Below, piece by piece: positions 46,246 through 56,921 of a stretch of DNA of 64,000 nt. This DNA comes from Anoxybacteroides tepidamans (lineage in GTDB: Bacteria; Bacillota; Bacilli; Bacillales; Anoxybacillaceae), in contig NZ_JACHEP010000006.1 of assembly GCF_014201465.1 (NCBI RefSeq), forward strand, positions 1 to 64,000, given 5' to 3'. Position numbers and translations under genes: made by a program. Position 1 is the first letter of the stretch; every line of letters begins with the position of its first letter. The notes under the pieces are model-generated. The model was given only the letters and a program-made list of their open reading frames with translations, did no database searches and was not told the DNA's origin.

Positions 46246-47961
46246 ATGAAAGTAGAGATGTTGCCGGTCATACAAGGGGACCACAATTTAAAAAACTATG
46301 AAGAAACATATCGAAATTTTGATTGGTCAGAAGTAGAGAAGCAATTTTCATGGGCTGAAACCGGCCGGGTGAACATGGCTTATGAAGCGATTGACCGTCA
46401 TGTCGAAACGTTCCGGAAAAATAAAGTAGCGCTTTACTATCGGGATGCGTCAAGAGAAGAAAAGTATACATTTAAAGAAATGAAGGAATTATCAAATAAA
46501 GCAGCCAACGTGTTCAAACAAGTCGCGGATGTGGAAAAAGGAGATCGTGTTTTCATTTTCATGCCGCGCTCTCCGGAATTGTATTTTGCCGTTCTTGGCG
46601 CAATTAAAATCGGTGCGATTGTCGGTCCATTGTTCGAAGCGTTCATGGAAGGGGCGGTGCGCGACCGCTTAGAAGATAGCGAAGCAAAAGTGATTGTGAC
46701 GACGCCAGAATTGCTTCCGCGCGTTCCGGTCAATGAGCTTCCTGCATTAAAGCACGTTTTATTAGTAGGCGACAACATTATAGAAGAAGGGCCATATATC
46801 GATTTCAAAAAGCGGATGAACGAAGCGAGTAAACATTTTGATATTGAGTGGGTCGATCGGCAAGATGGTTTAATTTTGCATTATACGTCCGGATCGACAG
46901 GAAAACCAAAAGGAGTATTGCATGTTCATAACGCGATGATTCAGCATTATCAAACGGCGAAATGGGTGCTCGATTTAAAAGAAGATGATGTGTATTGGTG
47001 TACGGCGGACCCTGGCTGGGTGACGGGAACATCATACGGCATTTTCGGTCCGTGGCTATGCGGTGCTTCTAACGTTATTGTCGGCGGCCGCTTCAGCCCG
47101 GAAACATGGTATAAAACGATTGAAGATTACGGCGTAACTGTTTGGTATAGCGCTCCAACGGCGTTTCGTATGTTGATGGGAGCGGGCGATGAACTTGTCA
47201 AAAAATTTGATTTAAGCTCGTTGCGCCACATTTTAAGTGTCGGTGAGCCGCTCAATCCAGAAGTGGTGCGCTGGGGCATGAAAGTATTCAACCGCCGCAT
47301 TCATGATACGTGGTGGATGACAGAAACGGGAGCTCAGCTCATTTGTAACTATCCGTGCATGGAAATTAAGCCGGGATCGATGGGCAAGCCGATTCCGGGG
47401 GTCAAAGCGGCGATTATCGACGACAACGGAAACGAATTGCCGCCTTACCGCATGGGGAATTTAGCGATTCGCAAAGGATGGCCATCGATGATGAAGATGA
47501 TTTGGAACAATCCGCAAAAATACGAATCGTATTTTATCGGCGATTGGTACGTTTCTGGGGATTCGGCTTACATGGATGAAGACGGCTATTTCTGGTTCCA
47601 AGGCCGCATCGATGACGTCATTATGACATCTGGTGAGCGCGTCGGTCCGTTTGAAGTAGAAAGCAAGCTTGTCGAGCATCCAGCGGTAGCAGAAGCTGGA
47701 GTCATCGGAAAACCAGATCCGGTTCGCGGCGAGATCATTAAAGCGTTTATTTCGCTTCGTGACGGATATGAGCCTTCCGAGGAACTCATTGAAGATATTC
47801 GCCAGTTTGTGAAAAAAGGATTAGCGGCTCATGCGGCGCCGAGAGAAATCGAGTTCCGCGATAAATTGCCGAAAACACGCAGCGGTAAAATTATGCGTCG
47901 CGTATTAAAAGCATGGGAATTGAATTTGCCGACAGGCGATTTGTCGACAATGGAAGACTAA
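46246..47961 (+). CDS. acsA: Acetyl-CoA synthetase AcsA
   Basis: AcsA activates acetate to acetyl-CoA through acetyl-AMP. The 571-residue adenylate-forming enzyme has the P-loop-like YTSGSTGKPKG near residue 212, WWMTETGAQ near 355, the hinge Asp in YFWFQGRIDDVI and the C-terminal RSGKIMRRVL, whose Lys (about 547) is the site acetylated by AcuA and restored by AcuC in B. subtilis. It is divergent from acuABC, and CcpA control is indicated by the nearby cre. Confidence 0.95.
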   Translation: MKVEMLPVIQGDHNLKNYEETYRNFDWSEVEKQFSWAETGRVNMAYEAIDRHVETFRKNKVALYYRDASREEKYTFKEMKELSNKAANVFKQVADVEKGDRVFIFMPRSPELYFAVLGAIKIGAIVGPLFEAFMEGAVRDRLEDSEAKVIVTTPELLPRVPVNELPALKHVLLVGDNIIEEGPYIDFKKRMNEASKHFDIEWVDRQDGLILHYTSGSTGKPKGVLHVHNAMIQHYQTAKWVLDLKEDDVYWCTADPGWVTGTSYGIFGPWLCGASNVIVGGRFSPETWYKTIEDYGVTVWYSAPTAFRMLMGAGDELVKKFDLSSLRHILSVGEPLNPEVVRWGMKVFNRRIHDTWWMTETGAQLICNYPCMEIKPGSMGKPIPGVKAAIIDDNGNELPPYRMGNLAIRKGWPSMMKMIWNNPQKYESYFIGDWYVSGDSAYMDEDGYFWFQGRIDDVIMTSGERVGPFEVESKLVEHPAVAEAGVIGKPDPVRGEIIKAFISLRDGYEPSEELIEDIRQFVKKGLAAHAAPREIEFRDKLPKTRSGKIMRRVLKAWELNLPTGDLSTMED

Positions 47962-48003
47962 AAAGCAAAGGGGGCTGACGTTTGAGGTCAGTCCCTTTGC
48001 TTT
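47962..48003. terminator. Bidirectional terminator of acsA and the PBP gene
   Basis: AAAGCAAAGGG pairs with CCCTTTGCTTT and an inner CTGAC pairs with GTCAG. Confidence 0.85.
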
Positions 48004-48006
48004 CGT

Positions 48007-50778
48007 CTACTGCTCATTTTGATTTGTTGTTGCATTGTCCGTTTTTTCTTGTGTGTTTACTGGTGTAGCAAGAGAAATAAGATTGGACGGTAAAGATTCA
48101 TTTCCGCTAATATCTACAGCGGTGACGTAATAGACGCCAGCTGCAGAAGGAATGGTAAACGACGGCGACGGGCCAGCTTTGATGGCGGCAGCTACTTGAA
48201 ACGGCAAGCCTTCTTGTTCCGCACGATACACGCGATAGCCGACGACATCTAGCTCGCGATGTGCTGTCCATGTCAACGTTTTTCCAGACAATTGCGCCAC
48301 AGGCGGGTCGGGACGTTTGCCGTTTTCTTTCAACTCCGCAAAGACAGCAACGTTTTTCCATTGCGCTGAATCTGGGAATAGTTTCGTAAGATCAGTATCT
48401 TTTATTCCCCATTCTTCGAGCACTTGTGCATTAAATCCTACCCCTTCGCTTGTAAATTCTTGTGGCGTTGTCGGAAGTGCCGCGTACCGTTTTCCATTGA
48501 CTTCGACAAATTTTCCGCTCGTTAACGAACGATCCTCTTTTGTCGGCACAAATTTGGTGTTATATAAATCGTAGCTGACTAAACCAGCTTTTTCGCACAT
48601 CGCAGACGGAATGAGCCCTGATACTGTGCAGTAGGCGCGGCGGACGATTCCGCCCGGCATGTTGAATCGCTGCTTAGGAGCGATTAAGTTCGGCTTTACG
48701 TCATACGCAGCGTTCATGAGCTGCGCCCATAATAATAAATTTCGTTTGCTGTAGGATAAGCCTTTATATTTAAGTTCTAACGGCCGCGGCGTATCGTATC
48801 CCATCCAAACGCCAAAGGTAACATTCGGGTTCGTCGCAACAAACCATGCATCTTTATTGTCTTGTCCTGTTCCAGTTTTTCCTGCCCAATCGGCTTGGAA
48901 TTTTAAAAACGATGGAAGGGCCGCCGCTGTTCCTTGGCGAATGACGTCTCTCATCATATCAATCGTTAAATACGCGGTTTGTGGCGAAAAGACGTTGACT
49001 GGCTCGCTTTTATGTTCATAGACGATTTGTCCGTCTTTGGCAACAATTTTTTCGATTAAATACGCATCGACAAATGTGCCGTAATTGCCGAACGTTGTAT
49101 AAGCGTTCACGTTTTCCTCGACCGTTACTCCTTTTGTTAATGCCCCGAGTGCCATCGATAAGTTGGTGGCGTCTGCTTTTATTAAACTAGTAAATCCCAT
49201 TTTTTCTAAATACGTAATCGGGCGCTGACCGATTGTTTTCATGTACGTGCGCACAGCTGGAATGTTGTAGGAATATTGCAGCGCGCGACGAACCGATACG
49301 AATCCATGAGTTTTTCGATCCGCATTTTTCGGGCTATACGTGCCACTTGAAGTTCGAACGTGCAGCTCGACATCAGGAATGACAGATCCTGGTTGAACGA
49401 TCCCCATTTCCATTGCCGGTGCATAAACTAAAAGCGGTTTCATCGTTGAGCCGTTCGAGCGGTAGGCTTGCGTTGCGTGATTCAACTGCTCGCGGCGATA
49501 ATCTCGACCGCCTACGAAACTGATAATTCGTCCCGTTCGATTCTCGATTAGCATCGCTCCGACTTCGACCGGTTCAACTTTTGTGATGATTTTTCCTGTT
49601 TTCTTATCTTTTTCTCTTCTGATAATGTCGCTTCCGAAATACGGATATTTCGCAACAACCGCTTGCATCCGGTCGTAAATGTCTTTATCGATCGTCGTAT
49701 AAATATCATATCCGTTTTGCCGCAGTTGTTTTTCGGCTTTTGCCATGTATTCTTCAGACAGTGAACGGTTATTTTGCAAATCCTTTTTCTCATAGCCGTC
49801 TTTTTTCGCTAACACAGTGGCTAAAATCTCTTTTGCCCGTTGTTCAATTTCCATTGTTAGCCACGGATATTTTTCAAACGGCGATGGCTTCGGTGGAGCG
49901 AAATGCCGAACAACGTCATATTTCAACGCTTCTTCATATTGTTTTTCGGAAATGTATCCGGCTTTTTTCATCCTCTTTAAGACGGTTTTCATGCGCTGCA
50001 ACGCTGGCGAAAGATCTTTTTTCACTTCCCCGTCGCTCGTAAACGGGGTATACCCGAACGGGCTTTGCGGCAGTCCAGCTAAAAATGCTGCTTGCGCCAG
50101 ATTCAACTCTTTCGCATCGACGCCGAATACGCCTTGGGCGGCTGCTTGGATGCCGGCGATGTTGCGCCCGGATGAATTTCTCCCAAATGGGACCACATTT
50201 AAATATGCCTCTAAAATTTCGTTTTTGTTAAAAAAATGTTCAAGGCGAAGCGCAAGCAAGATTTCTTTTGCTTTTCGTTCAAATGATACTTCGTTTGTTA
50301 AAATTTGATTTTTGACGAGCTGCTGTGTTAACGTACTTCCACCGGTTCTTGTTGAGGAATTCGTTGCTTCTTGAAATAAAGCGCGCACAATCGCTTTTGG
50401 GACGACTCCGTTATGTTCGTAAAAATATTCATCTTCTGTCGCGATGATCGCTTTGATCACGTAAGGAGAAACGTCTTTTAATGATATTTCTTCTCTTTCT
50501 AAATCGGAACGAAAGCTTCCTAAGTACACTTGGTTTGCAAAATAAATATGGGTTGTTTCTTCATAGTTATAAATATCTTTTTTCATTTCTTTATAAGATG
50601 GAATGTCCATATCTTTCACTAAAGAGGCAAAATAGCCAGCTCCGATGCCAAGAGAAAAACAAACGGCACCGATGAATAAAACGAGCAATACAAGGAACAC
50701 GTTCCAAGCAATTTCATAAGTAATGTATAAACGGCGCAACGTTTTTTGAAGGGAAAACGTGTGTTTCACCTGCTCCAT
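48007..50778 (-). CDS. Class A penicillin-binding protein with fibronectin III tail
   Basis: The 923-residue bifunctional peptidoglycan synthase has a short cytoplasmic segment, one membrane anchor (about 27-52), a glycosyltransferase domain (catalytic Glu in ATEDEYFYEHNG near residue 113; GGSTLTQQLVKNQ; RKAKEILLALRLE) and a transpeptidase domain with STMK (Ser about 443), SYN near 503 and KTGTG near 631. Residues about 805-905 form a fibronectin type III-like domain (LTWTAHRELDVVGYRVYRA, YYVTAVDISGNES), followed by a Thr/Asn/Gln tail. The FN3 tail resembles those of PBP1A/PBP2-type paralogues of thermophilic bacilli; I cannot assign which B. subtilis PBP it equals. Confidence 0.9.
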   Translation of the reverse strand: MEQVKHTFSLQKTLRRLYITYEIAWNVFLVLLVLFIGAVCFSLGIGAGYFASLVKDMDIPSYKEMKKDIYNYEETTHIYFANQVYLGSFRSDLEREEISLKDVSPYVIKAIIATEDEYFYEHNGVVPKAIVRALFQEATNSSTRTGGSTLTQQLVKNQILTNEVSFERKAKEILLALRLEHFFNKNEILEAYLNVVPFGRNSSGRNIAGIQAAAQGVFGVDAKELNLAQAAFLAGLPQSPFGYTPFTSDGEVKKDLSPALQRMKTVLKRMKKAGYISEKQYEEALKYDVVRHFAPPKPSPFEKYPWLTMEIEQRAKEILATVLAKKDGYEKKDLQNNRSLSEEYMAKAEKQLRQNGYDIYTTIDKDIYDRMQAVVAKYPYFGSDIIRREKDKKTGKIITKVEPVEVGAMLIENRTGRIISFVGGRDYRREQLNHATQAYRSNGSTMKPLLVYAPAMEMGIVQPGSVIPDVELHVRTSSGTYSPKNADRKTHGFVSVRRALQYSYNIPAVRTYMKTIGQRPITYLEKMGFTSLIKADATNLSMALGALTKGVTVEENVNAYTTFGNYGTFVDAYLIEKIVAKDGQIVYEHKSEPVNVFSPQTAYLTIDMMRDVIRQGTAAALPSFLKFQADWAGKTGTGQDNKDAWFVATNPNVTFGVWMGYDTPRPLELKYKGLSYSKRNLLLWAQLMNAAYDVKPNLIAPKQRFNMPGGIVRRAYCTVSGLIPSAMCEKAGLVSYDLYNTKFVPTKEDRSLTSGKFVEVNGKRYAALPTTPQEFTSEGVGFNAQVLEEWGIKDTDLTKLFPDSAQWKNVAVFAELKENGKRPDPPVAQLSGKTLTWTAHRELDVVGYRVYRAEQEGLPFQVAAAIKAGPSPSFTIPSAAGVYYVTAVDISGNESLPSNLISLATPVNTQEKTDNATTNQNEQ

Positions 50779-50939
50779 ATCGACCCTCCGTGTAAGTAAA
50801 AAATCCTTGTGTCTGAAAATTAGTTTTATTATATCATATCAAATGTCTAATATTATGTTTTTTTGACATTTTTTCTCCAGATGGTTTGACAATTGAGGTT
50901 GATTATGATAAAAACATGTATATCAAAAGTAGAATAAAA

Positions 50940-51180
50940 AAAAGCAATGACAGGAACTTAGTAGTGGTTATCTCCCTGTTTCAGAGAGCTAGTGGGTCGG
51001 TGCGAACTAGCACAAAGATAAGCATGAATTACCTCCTCGAGCTTCTTTTGCGAACGGCATCGCCCAGTAGCAAAAGACGGTCATACCGTTATCGAAATGA
51101 AGTGAGGGAGCTTTATGCTCTCTAAGTAGGGTGGTACCGCGATCAACACTCGTCCCTTCGTTTGAGGGGGCGAGTTTTAT
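50940..51180 (+). ncRNA. T-box leader of tyrS
   Basis: The leader has a stem I with AGAGAGCT, a likely specifier TAC (Tyr) at 51030-51032 in the GAATTACC segment, the T-box AGTAGGGTGGTACCGCG (about 51125-51141) and a terminator (CTCGTCCC with GGGGGCGAG, then TTTTATTTT). Uncharged tRNA-Tyr should prevent termination and raise tyrS expression. No convincing promoter -10 was settled on; TTGACA at 50886 is the best -35. Confidence 0.92.
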
Positions 51181-51202
51181 TTTGTTTAAAGAGGTGAAAT
51201 GA

Positions 51203-52462
<1,260 letters not shown>

Positions 52463-52472
52463 CCAAAATCAA

Positions 52473-52502
52473 AAACCCTCTGGAACTCCAGAGGGTTTTT
52501 GA
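52473..52502. terminator. Bidirectional terminator of tyrS and rpsD
   Basis: ACCCTCTGG (52477-52485) pairs with CCAGAGGGT (52490-52498) around AACT, with A and T runs on the two sides. Confidence 0.9.
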
Positions 52503-53105
52503 TTAACGAGAGTAGAACTCAACGATTAATGCTTCGTTAATTTCAGCTGGTAACTCAGAGCGTTCAGGGAAACGAGTATATGTTCCTTCTAATTTGTCAG
52601 CATCTAACGTCAAGTAGTCAGGAACAAAGTTGTTCACTTCTAACGCTTCTTTAATGATTTGAAGGTTGCGAGATTTTTCACGAACCGAAATTGTTTGTCC
52701 AGGTTTGACGCGATAAGATGGAATGTCCACGCGATTGCCATTGACTAAAATATGGCCGTGGTTTACTAATTGGCGAGCTTGACGGCGTGTGCGCGCAAAG
52801 CCTAAACGGTAAACAAGGTTATCAAGGCGAGATTCAAGAAGAATCATGAAGTTTTCACCGTGTTTACCAGCCATTTTGCCAGCTTCTTCGAACGTTTTAC
52901 GGAATTGACGTTCATTTACGCCGTACATATGGCGAAGTTTTTGTTTTTCTTGTAATTGTAAACCGTACTCAGAAAGTTTTTTGCGTTGACCTGGACCGTG
53001 TTGCCCTGGCGGATAAGGACGTTTTTGCAGTTCTTTACCTGTACCGCTTAGCGAGATGCCGAGGCGGCGAGAAATTTTCCAAGTTGGACCTGTGTAACGA
53101 GCCAT
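52503..53105 (-). CDS. rpsD: Ribosomal protein S4 (RpsD)
   Basis: S4 is a primary 16S rRNA-binding protein that nucleates 30S assembly and, in Bacillus, represses its own gene. The 200-residue protein has the N-terminal [16 protein letters not shown], the Bacillus-type helical segment and the S4 RNA-binding domain ([20 protein letters not shown]). It is monocistronic, unlike in E. coli, and has a long leader and a strong sigma-A promoter. The ribosome site AAGGAGGAG is near perfect. Confidence 0.97.
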   Translation of the reverse strand: MARYTGPTWKISRRLGISLSGTGKELQKRPYPPGQHGPGQRKKLSEYGLQLQEKQKLRHMYGVNERQFRKTFEEAGKMAGKHGENFMILLESRLDNLVYRLGFARTRRQARQLVNHGHILVNGNRVDIPSYRVKPGQTISVREKSRNLQIIKEALEVNNFVPDYLTLDADKLEGTYTRFPERSELPAEINEALIVEFYSR

Positions 53106-53290
53106 TATATGCTCCTCCTTCGCTTTTATTTTAGGTAAAATAAAAGCAGACGTGCATCAACAATTATGGCCATTTTGTTTTCATGTATCCTCGCTCTAGC
53201 AGCTAAGAGTTACACGATACACCTCTCGACAGAGGAACAAAATGAGCGCATAAAGGTGACCACTAAGGCTGCTATATTTTACACAGAGGC
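53106..53290 (-). ncRNA. rpsD (S4) autoregulatory leader
   Basis: About 185 bases lie between the rpsD promoter and the start codon, the size and place of the known Bacillus S4 leader through which S4 represses its own translation. Several paired blocks are visible. Immediately before the ribosome site a perfect 12-base hairpin pairs 53122-53133 with 53136-53147. Confidence 0.75.
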
Positions 53291-53291
53291 T

Positions 53292-53320
53292 ATTATATGA
53301 TTTTTATAAAATAAAGTCAA
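53292..53320 (-). promoter_or_regulatory. Promoter of rpsD
   Basis: On the minus strand TTGACT (53320-53315) and TATAAT (53297-53292) with an exact 17-base spacer; a strong sigma-A promoter. Confidence 0.85.
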
Positions 53321-53437
53321 TATTTTATTTATTTGTTTTACATTCGTATGGTATAATAAAAGATGTAATTTTTTGAAAAAATTTTTCTAATTTTCTAATT
53401 GGTTGTAGTGTATATATTTTATTTATGGAGACTATAG

Positions 53438-55318
53438 ATGCGGGTGAATGAAGCGATGAAAGCACAAGAGAAAGAGGCGTATGCAGCGTTTAAGGAAAAG
53501 TTTTTTGATTGGTTGTTGTCATATGAAGAATACGATCAGTTTTCGAGAATCATGATGAGCTTGTTTTTATTATTGAAACAGGAACTGATGATAAAAGAAG
53601 TAACGTTATTTTTGTTAGATCCTTTCAAAAAATCCTTTTATCCTGAGGTAACGACGAGGAATGAAGAGCTTTTTTGCGACATTTTGCCTACCGCTGAATT
53701 TCAAGCAACCGATCCGAAACGAAAAATACATATTCATGAAACTGAACAATGTACGATAGCGCAAATTTTCCTTCAACAACCGGAAGAATTTATGGGTGTT
53801 TTGCAGCTCGTGTATGAAAAAGAACAATGCCCTAGCGAAGCGTTTCTTGAACAGATTGAAGCCGATTTGTCCCGCTTATTTCGCAAAATGAAAAAAATTT
53901 CGCGGGGGTTGAGCGAAGAAAAACGATATGAACGCCTTCATCATTTTACAGCTAAAATTCATGCATCAATGAAAATCGAAGATGTATTAGAAGAAATTAT
54001 TGATACGTTGCAAGAAGTATACCCTTCGTTTACGTACTATTTGTTTTTGTCCCACGATCATCAATACCATGATCGTCTGCCGATTAAAACGCTTATGTTT
54101 GAACATGCCGATGAAAATATGGCAGCGATGCAGGCATTTTTGACGGGGAAAATCCAGCTTGAGGACTCGATTTCGCTTCAACGATCCATTTTATACGCAC
54201 CGATTAAAGGCGCCCAAGGCGTTTACGGAGTCATTGAAATTATTGCACCACATATTATGGAATTTCCGAAAAGCGAAATGAACTTTATCTCGTTATTGGC
54301 GAACACTGCGGGAAGCGCACTTGAAAATGCGAAATTATATGAGCAGTCGCGCAGGCTCGTGGCGGATTTGCAGCTGATTAACGAAACGATGCATTGCCTT
54401 AATGCGAACTTGCGCTTGCAAGATGCGCTAGAGTTTATGGTGAATCAAATTAAGCGGTCATTTGAAGCCGAAGAAGTCGGTTTTTTCCTGTTTGATCAAG
54501 AAAAGAAAAAATTGCTGCCTGGAAGTACACCTTTTTTCCAAACTCGACAAGCGAAAAAATATATTGAGTTTGTGTCAAAACGAATTCGCACCGAGCGCGA
54601 TATGGTATTTTTAGGGGATGCGAAAATTCATACGTCGCCGTCTACCCTTGCCTTCCGTTCGTTAATGGCCGTTCCGATGGTGCAAAACGGCATGTTAAAA
54701 GGAGTTGCGATTGTATTGCACCGTGAACCGTATCATTTTACGTTTGAAATGTTTAAATTGCTGCAATCGCTTATTCATCATTCCACGCTTGCTTTTGCGA
54801 ATGCGATGCTGCGCGAAGAGCTCGAAAGCCTTGTGATCACCGATTATTTGACGAAATTGTATTCGCGCCATTATTTGGATGAACAGCTGCAAAAATCGAT
54901 GGAGACAGATGCATTTGGCACATTTATTTTAATCGACATCGATAACTTCAAGGGAATTAATGACACATACGGCCATCAAACGGGAGATGATGTCATTATC
55001 CAAGTGGCGAACATCATTAAGCAAAACATCCGCGAAAATGATATCGGCGCGCGCTGGGGCGGCGAAGAATTGGCGATTTATTTGCCAAAAGTCTCTTTGA
55101 CAACAGGCGTGACGATCGCGAATCGCTTAGCGGCAAAAGTGAGACAAGAAACGAATCCCCCGGTGACAGTTTCTTGCGGTGTTTCGTATTGGAAAAAAAA
55201 TCGCCATGAAGAAGCCACTGATTTATTTAAACGAGCCGATGAGGCGCTGTATATGGCCAAACGTTCGGGAAAAAACTGTGTGTTCGTCAAAGACTACCAC
55301 CACCAATACAAAGCGTAG
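53438..55318 (+). CDS. dgcP: GAF-GGDEF diguanylate cyclase DgcP (YtrP)
   Basis: The 626-residue soluble protein has GAF-like domains (about 20-140, 165-300 and 310-455) and a C-terminal GGDEF domain (about 465-620). The active-site loop reads ARWGGEELAIYLP (GGEEL, near residue 541), a permitted variant of GGDEF. An RxxD inhibitory site (R-E-N-D) sits exactly five residues before it, so product inhibition by c-di-GMP is likely. B. subtilis DgcP (YtrP) is an active cyclase. It has an extended -10 promoter (TGGTATAAT at 53349-53357) and ends in a strong terminator. Confidence 0.88.
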   Translation: MRVNEAMKAQEKEAYAAFKEKFFDWLLSYEEYDQFSRIMMSLFLLLKQELMIKEVTLFLLDPFKKSFYPEVTTRNEELFCDILPTAEFQATDPKRKIHIHETEQCTIAQIFLQQPEEFMGVLQLVYEKEQCPSEAFLEQIEADLSRLFRKMKKISRGLSEEKRYERLHHFTAKIHASMKIEDVLEEIIDTLQEVYPSFTYYLFLSHDHQYHDRLPIKTLMFEHADENMAAMQAFLTGKIQLEDSISLQRSILYAPIKGAQGVYGVIEIIAPHIMEFPKSEMNFISLLANTAGSALENAKLYEQSRRLVADLQLINETMHCLNANLRLQDALEFMVNQIKRSFEAEEVGFFLFDQEKKKLLPGSTPFFQTRQAKKYIEFVSKRIRTERDMVFLGDAKIHTSPSTLAFRSLMAVPMVQNGMLKGVAIVLHREPYHFTFEMFKLLQSLIHHSTLAFANAMLREELESLVITDYLTKLYSRHYLDEQLQKSMETDAFGTFILIDIDNFKGINDTYGHQTGDDVIIQVANIIKQNIRENDIGARWGGEELAIYLPKVSLTTGVTIANRLAAKVRQETNPPVTVSCGVSYWKKNRHEEATDLFKRADEALYMAKRSGKNCVFVKDYHHQYKA

Positions 55319-55320
55319 AA

Positions 55321-55351
55321 AAGGAATCCGTTTTGATGGATTCCTTTTTTC
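55321..55351 (+). terminator. Terminator of dgcP
   Basis: AAGGAATCC (55321-55329) pairs with GGATTCCTT (55338-55346), T run follows. Confidence 0.88.
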
Positions 55352-55358
55352 GCGAACT

Positions 55359-55838
55359 TTATACAGAAGCAACTAAGACTTCGACAAATTTTTCTAAATA
55401 GCGCTGATCGATGTCGTCAAAACGATTTTTAATCGGGCTATCAATATCTAAAACCCCGATCACGTTTCCATTTTTGATCATCGGAACAACGATTTCCGAC
55501 TGGGATGCGGCGTCGCAGGCAATATGTCCGGGAAACAGGTGCACATCAGGGACAAGTTCTGTTTTTTGATTTTTCGCCGCCGTTCCACATACCCCTTTGC
55601 CGAACGGAATGCGGACACATGCTGGCAATCCTTGAAACGGCCCTAATACCAATTGTTCTCCTTCGGCTAAATAAAAGCCGACCCAATTAATGTTTTTTAA
55701 AAATTGGTTAAGTAAGGCCGAAGCATTGGCTAAATTAGCGATAAAGTTCGTTTCCCCGTCAATAAGTGCTTGTAGTTGTTTAATGACTAATTCATAATTT
55801 TCTTCCCGTGTTCCATTATAGCTGATGGCGTGAAACAA
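55359..55838 (-). CDS. ytsP: Free methionine-(R)-sulfoxide reductase YtsP (GAF domain)
   Basis: The 159-residue single GAF-domain enzyme reduces free Met-R-sulfoxide. The three conserved cysteines of the fRMsr family are present in LPACVRIPFG, KGVCGTAA and HIACDAAS. An upstream frame to 55886 adds 16 residues; the AAGGAGATGAT ribosome site instead points to a TTG at 55838, which gives the MFHAISYNG start typical of YtsP. It is downstream of hisJ on the same strand, 89 bases apart. Confidence 0.88.
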   Translation of the reverse strand: MFHAISYNGTREENYELVIKQLQALIDGETNFIANLANASALLNQFLKNINWVGFYLAEGEQLVLGPFQGLPACVRIPFGKGVCGTAAKNQKTELVPDVHLFPGHIACDAASQSEIVVPMIKNGNVIGVLDIDSPIKNRFDDIDQRYLEKFVEVLVASV

Positions 55839-55927
55839 CGATATCATCTCCTTATTAAACGTGTGTTTGAGCAGTTTCTTTCTCAAGACGAGCTATACGT
55901 TTATGGTTATGACGTAAAGGTTCGGGT

Positions 55928-56731
55928 TCAAGCGAAAAATGCTTCAGCAATCATCATATCTTTTCCTTGATGCAAATCGTTGGCGCAATGAGCATCCGAA
56001 CCATATACGAGTGGAATGTTTCGCTTCATCGCTTCACGGACGATCCAATGCGGCGGATACGGCTCTTGGCAAAGCGGTTTTTGAACGCCCGCACCATTAT
56101 AGTCCAGCTCATAACGACGATGTTTGATTTCATCAAGAATGTGTAAAATTTGTTCTTTCATAGTTGCAGAACAAGGAAATTGCTTTTGAAATTTGTGAAC
56201 GAGCGTCATATGGCCGATGCGCTTCGGTTTATATGAACCAAGATCGGCGCGAATCGATTGCAATAAGGCTTGATAATAAGCTTCATAAACGAGAGAAACC
56301 GATCCAAATGCTTCGACCATTGCGGCAAACATGTCAGGGCTGTAATCTAAGCAAAAATATTGATCGCCAAAAGGAAGAAAATGCACCGATAAAATGCTAT
56401 CGTCTAATTCAGGGCCGATTTCTTCAAGAAAACGCGCCGTTTCTTCTTCATAGCCGACAATAAAATCGACTTCGAGTCCGATGCGGATCGCAATATCGTT
56501 TTTGTACTGTTTTTTCAAGTCGTTCAGCGTTGATAAATACAAGTCAAGCTGTTCAATGGCCATGGCGCTGTCTTGGTCAGGAGTCGGATCGATAAATGCT
56601 GGTGGAAGCGGGGCATGCTCGGTAAATGAAATGTCTGTATATCCTAACTCGATGGCTCGTTCGATATATTGTTCTAAAGAATCACGGCTTCCGTGTGGGC
56701 AAAACGGTGTATGAATATGTCCGTCGCGCAA
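55928..56731 (-). CDS. hisJ: Histidinol-phosphatase HisJ (PHP family)
   Basis: HisJ hydrolyses histidinol phosphate to histidinol in histidine synthesis. The 267-residue PHP-type metalloenzyme has [12 protein letters not shown] near residue 3, TEHAPLPP near 37, [10 protein letters not shown] near 87, SVHFLPFGD near 115, HMTLVHKF near 174 and [11 protein letters not shown] near 243: the trinuclear metal set. It starts with TTG after TGGAGGGATT. As in other Bacillus it is separated from the his operon. Confidence 0.92.
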   Translation of the reverse strand: MRDGHIHTPFCPHGSRDSLEQYIERAIELGYTDISFTEHAPLPPAFIDPTPDQDSAMAIEQLDLYLSTLNDLKKQYKNDIAIRIGLEVDFIVGYEEETARFLEEIGPELDDSILSVHFLPFGDQYFCLDYSPDMFAAMVEAFGSVSLVYEAYYQALLQSIRADLGSYKPKRIGHMTLVHKFQKQFPCSATMKEQILHILDEIKHRRYELDYNGAGVQKPLCQEPYPPHWIVREAMKRNIPLVYGSDAHCANDLHQGKDMMIAEAFFA

Positions 56732-56921
56732 AACAATCCCTCCATTCTATTACATATTGAAAAAAATGCAGATTCCTGTAAAAAAAATTAAAAATTTTGG
56801 TCAAAAAATGTCGTTAACATGGTATCATAAAAACATTAAAAAAACATTCTGTCAATGTTTTTGCCTTCTCCATAAACCGTTCTTTCTTTATTTGACTAAC
56901 TCGGGTGCAAGGGGGCTTCTT

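Noticed and set aside
49740-50308. Plus-strand frames of 100 and 163 codons inside the PBP gene
   Set aside because: They lie antisense to a well-supported coding region and encode no recognisable protein.
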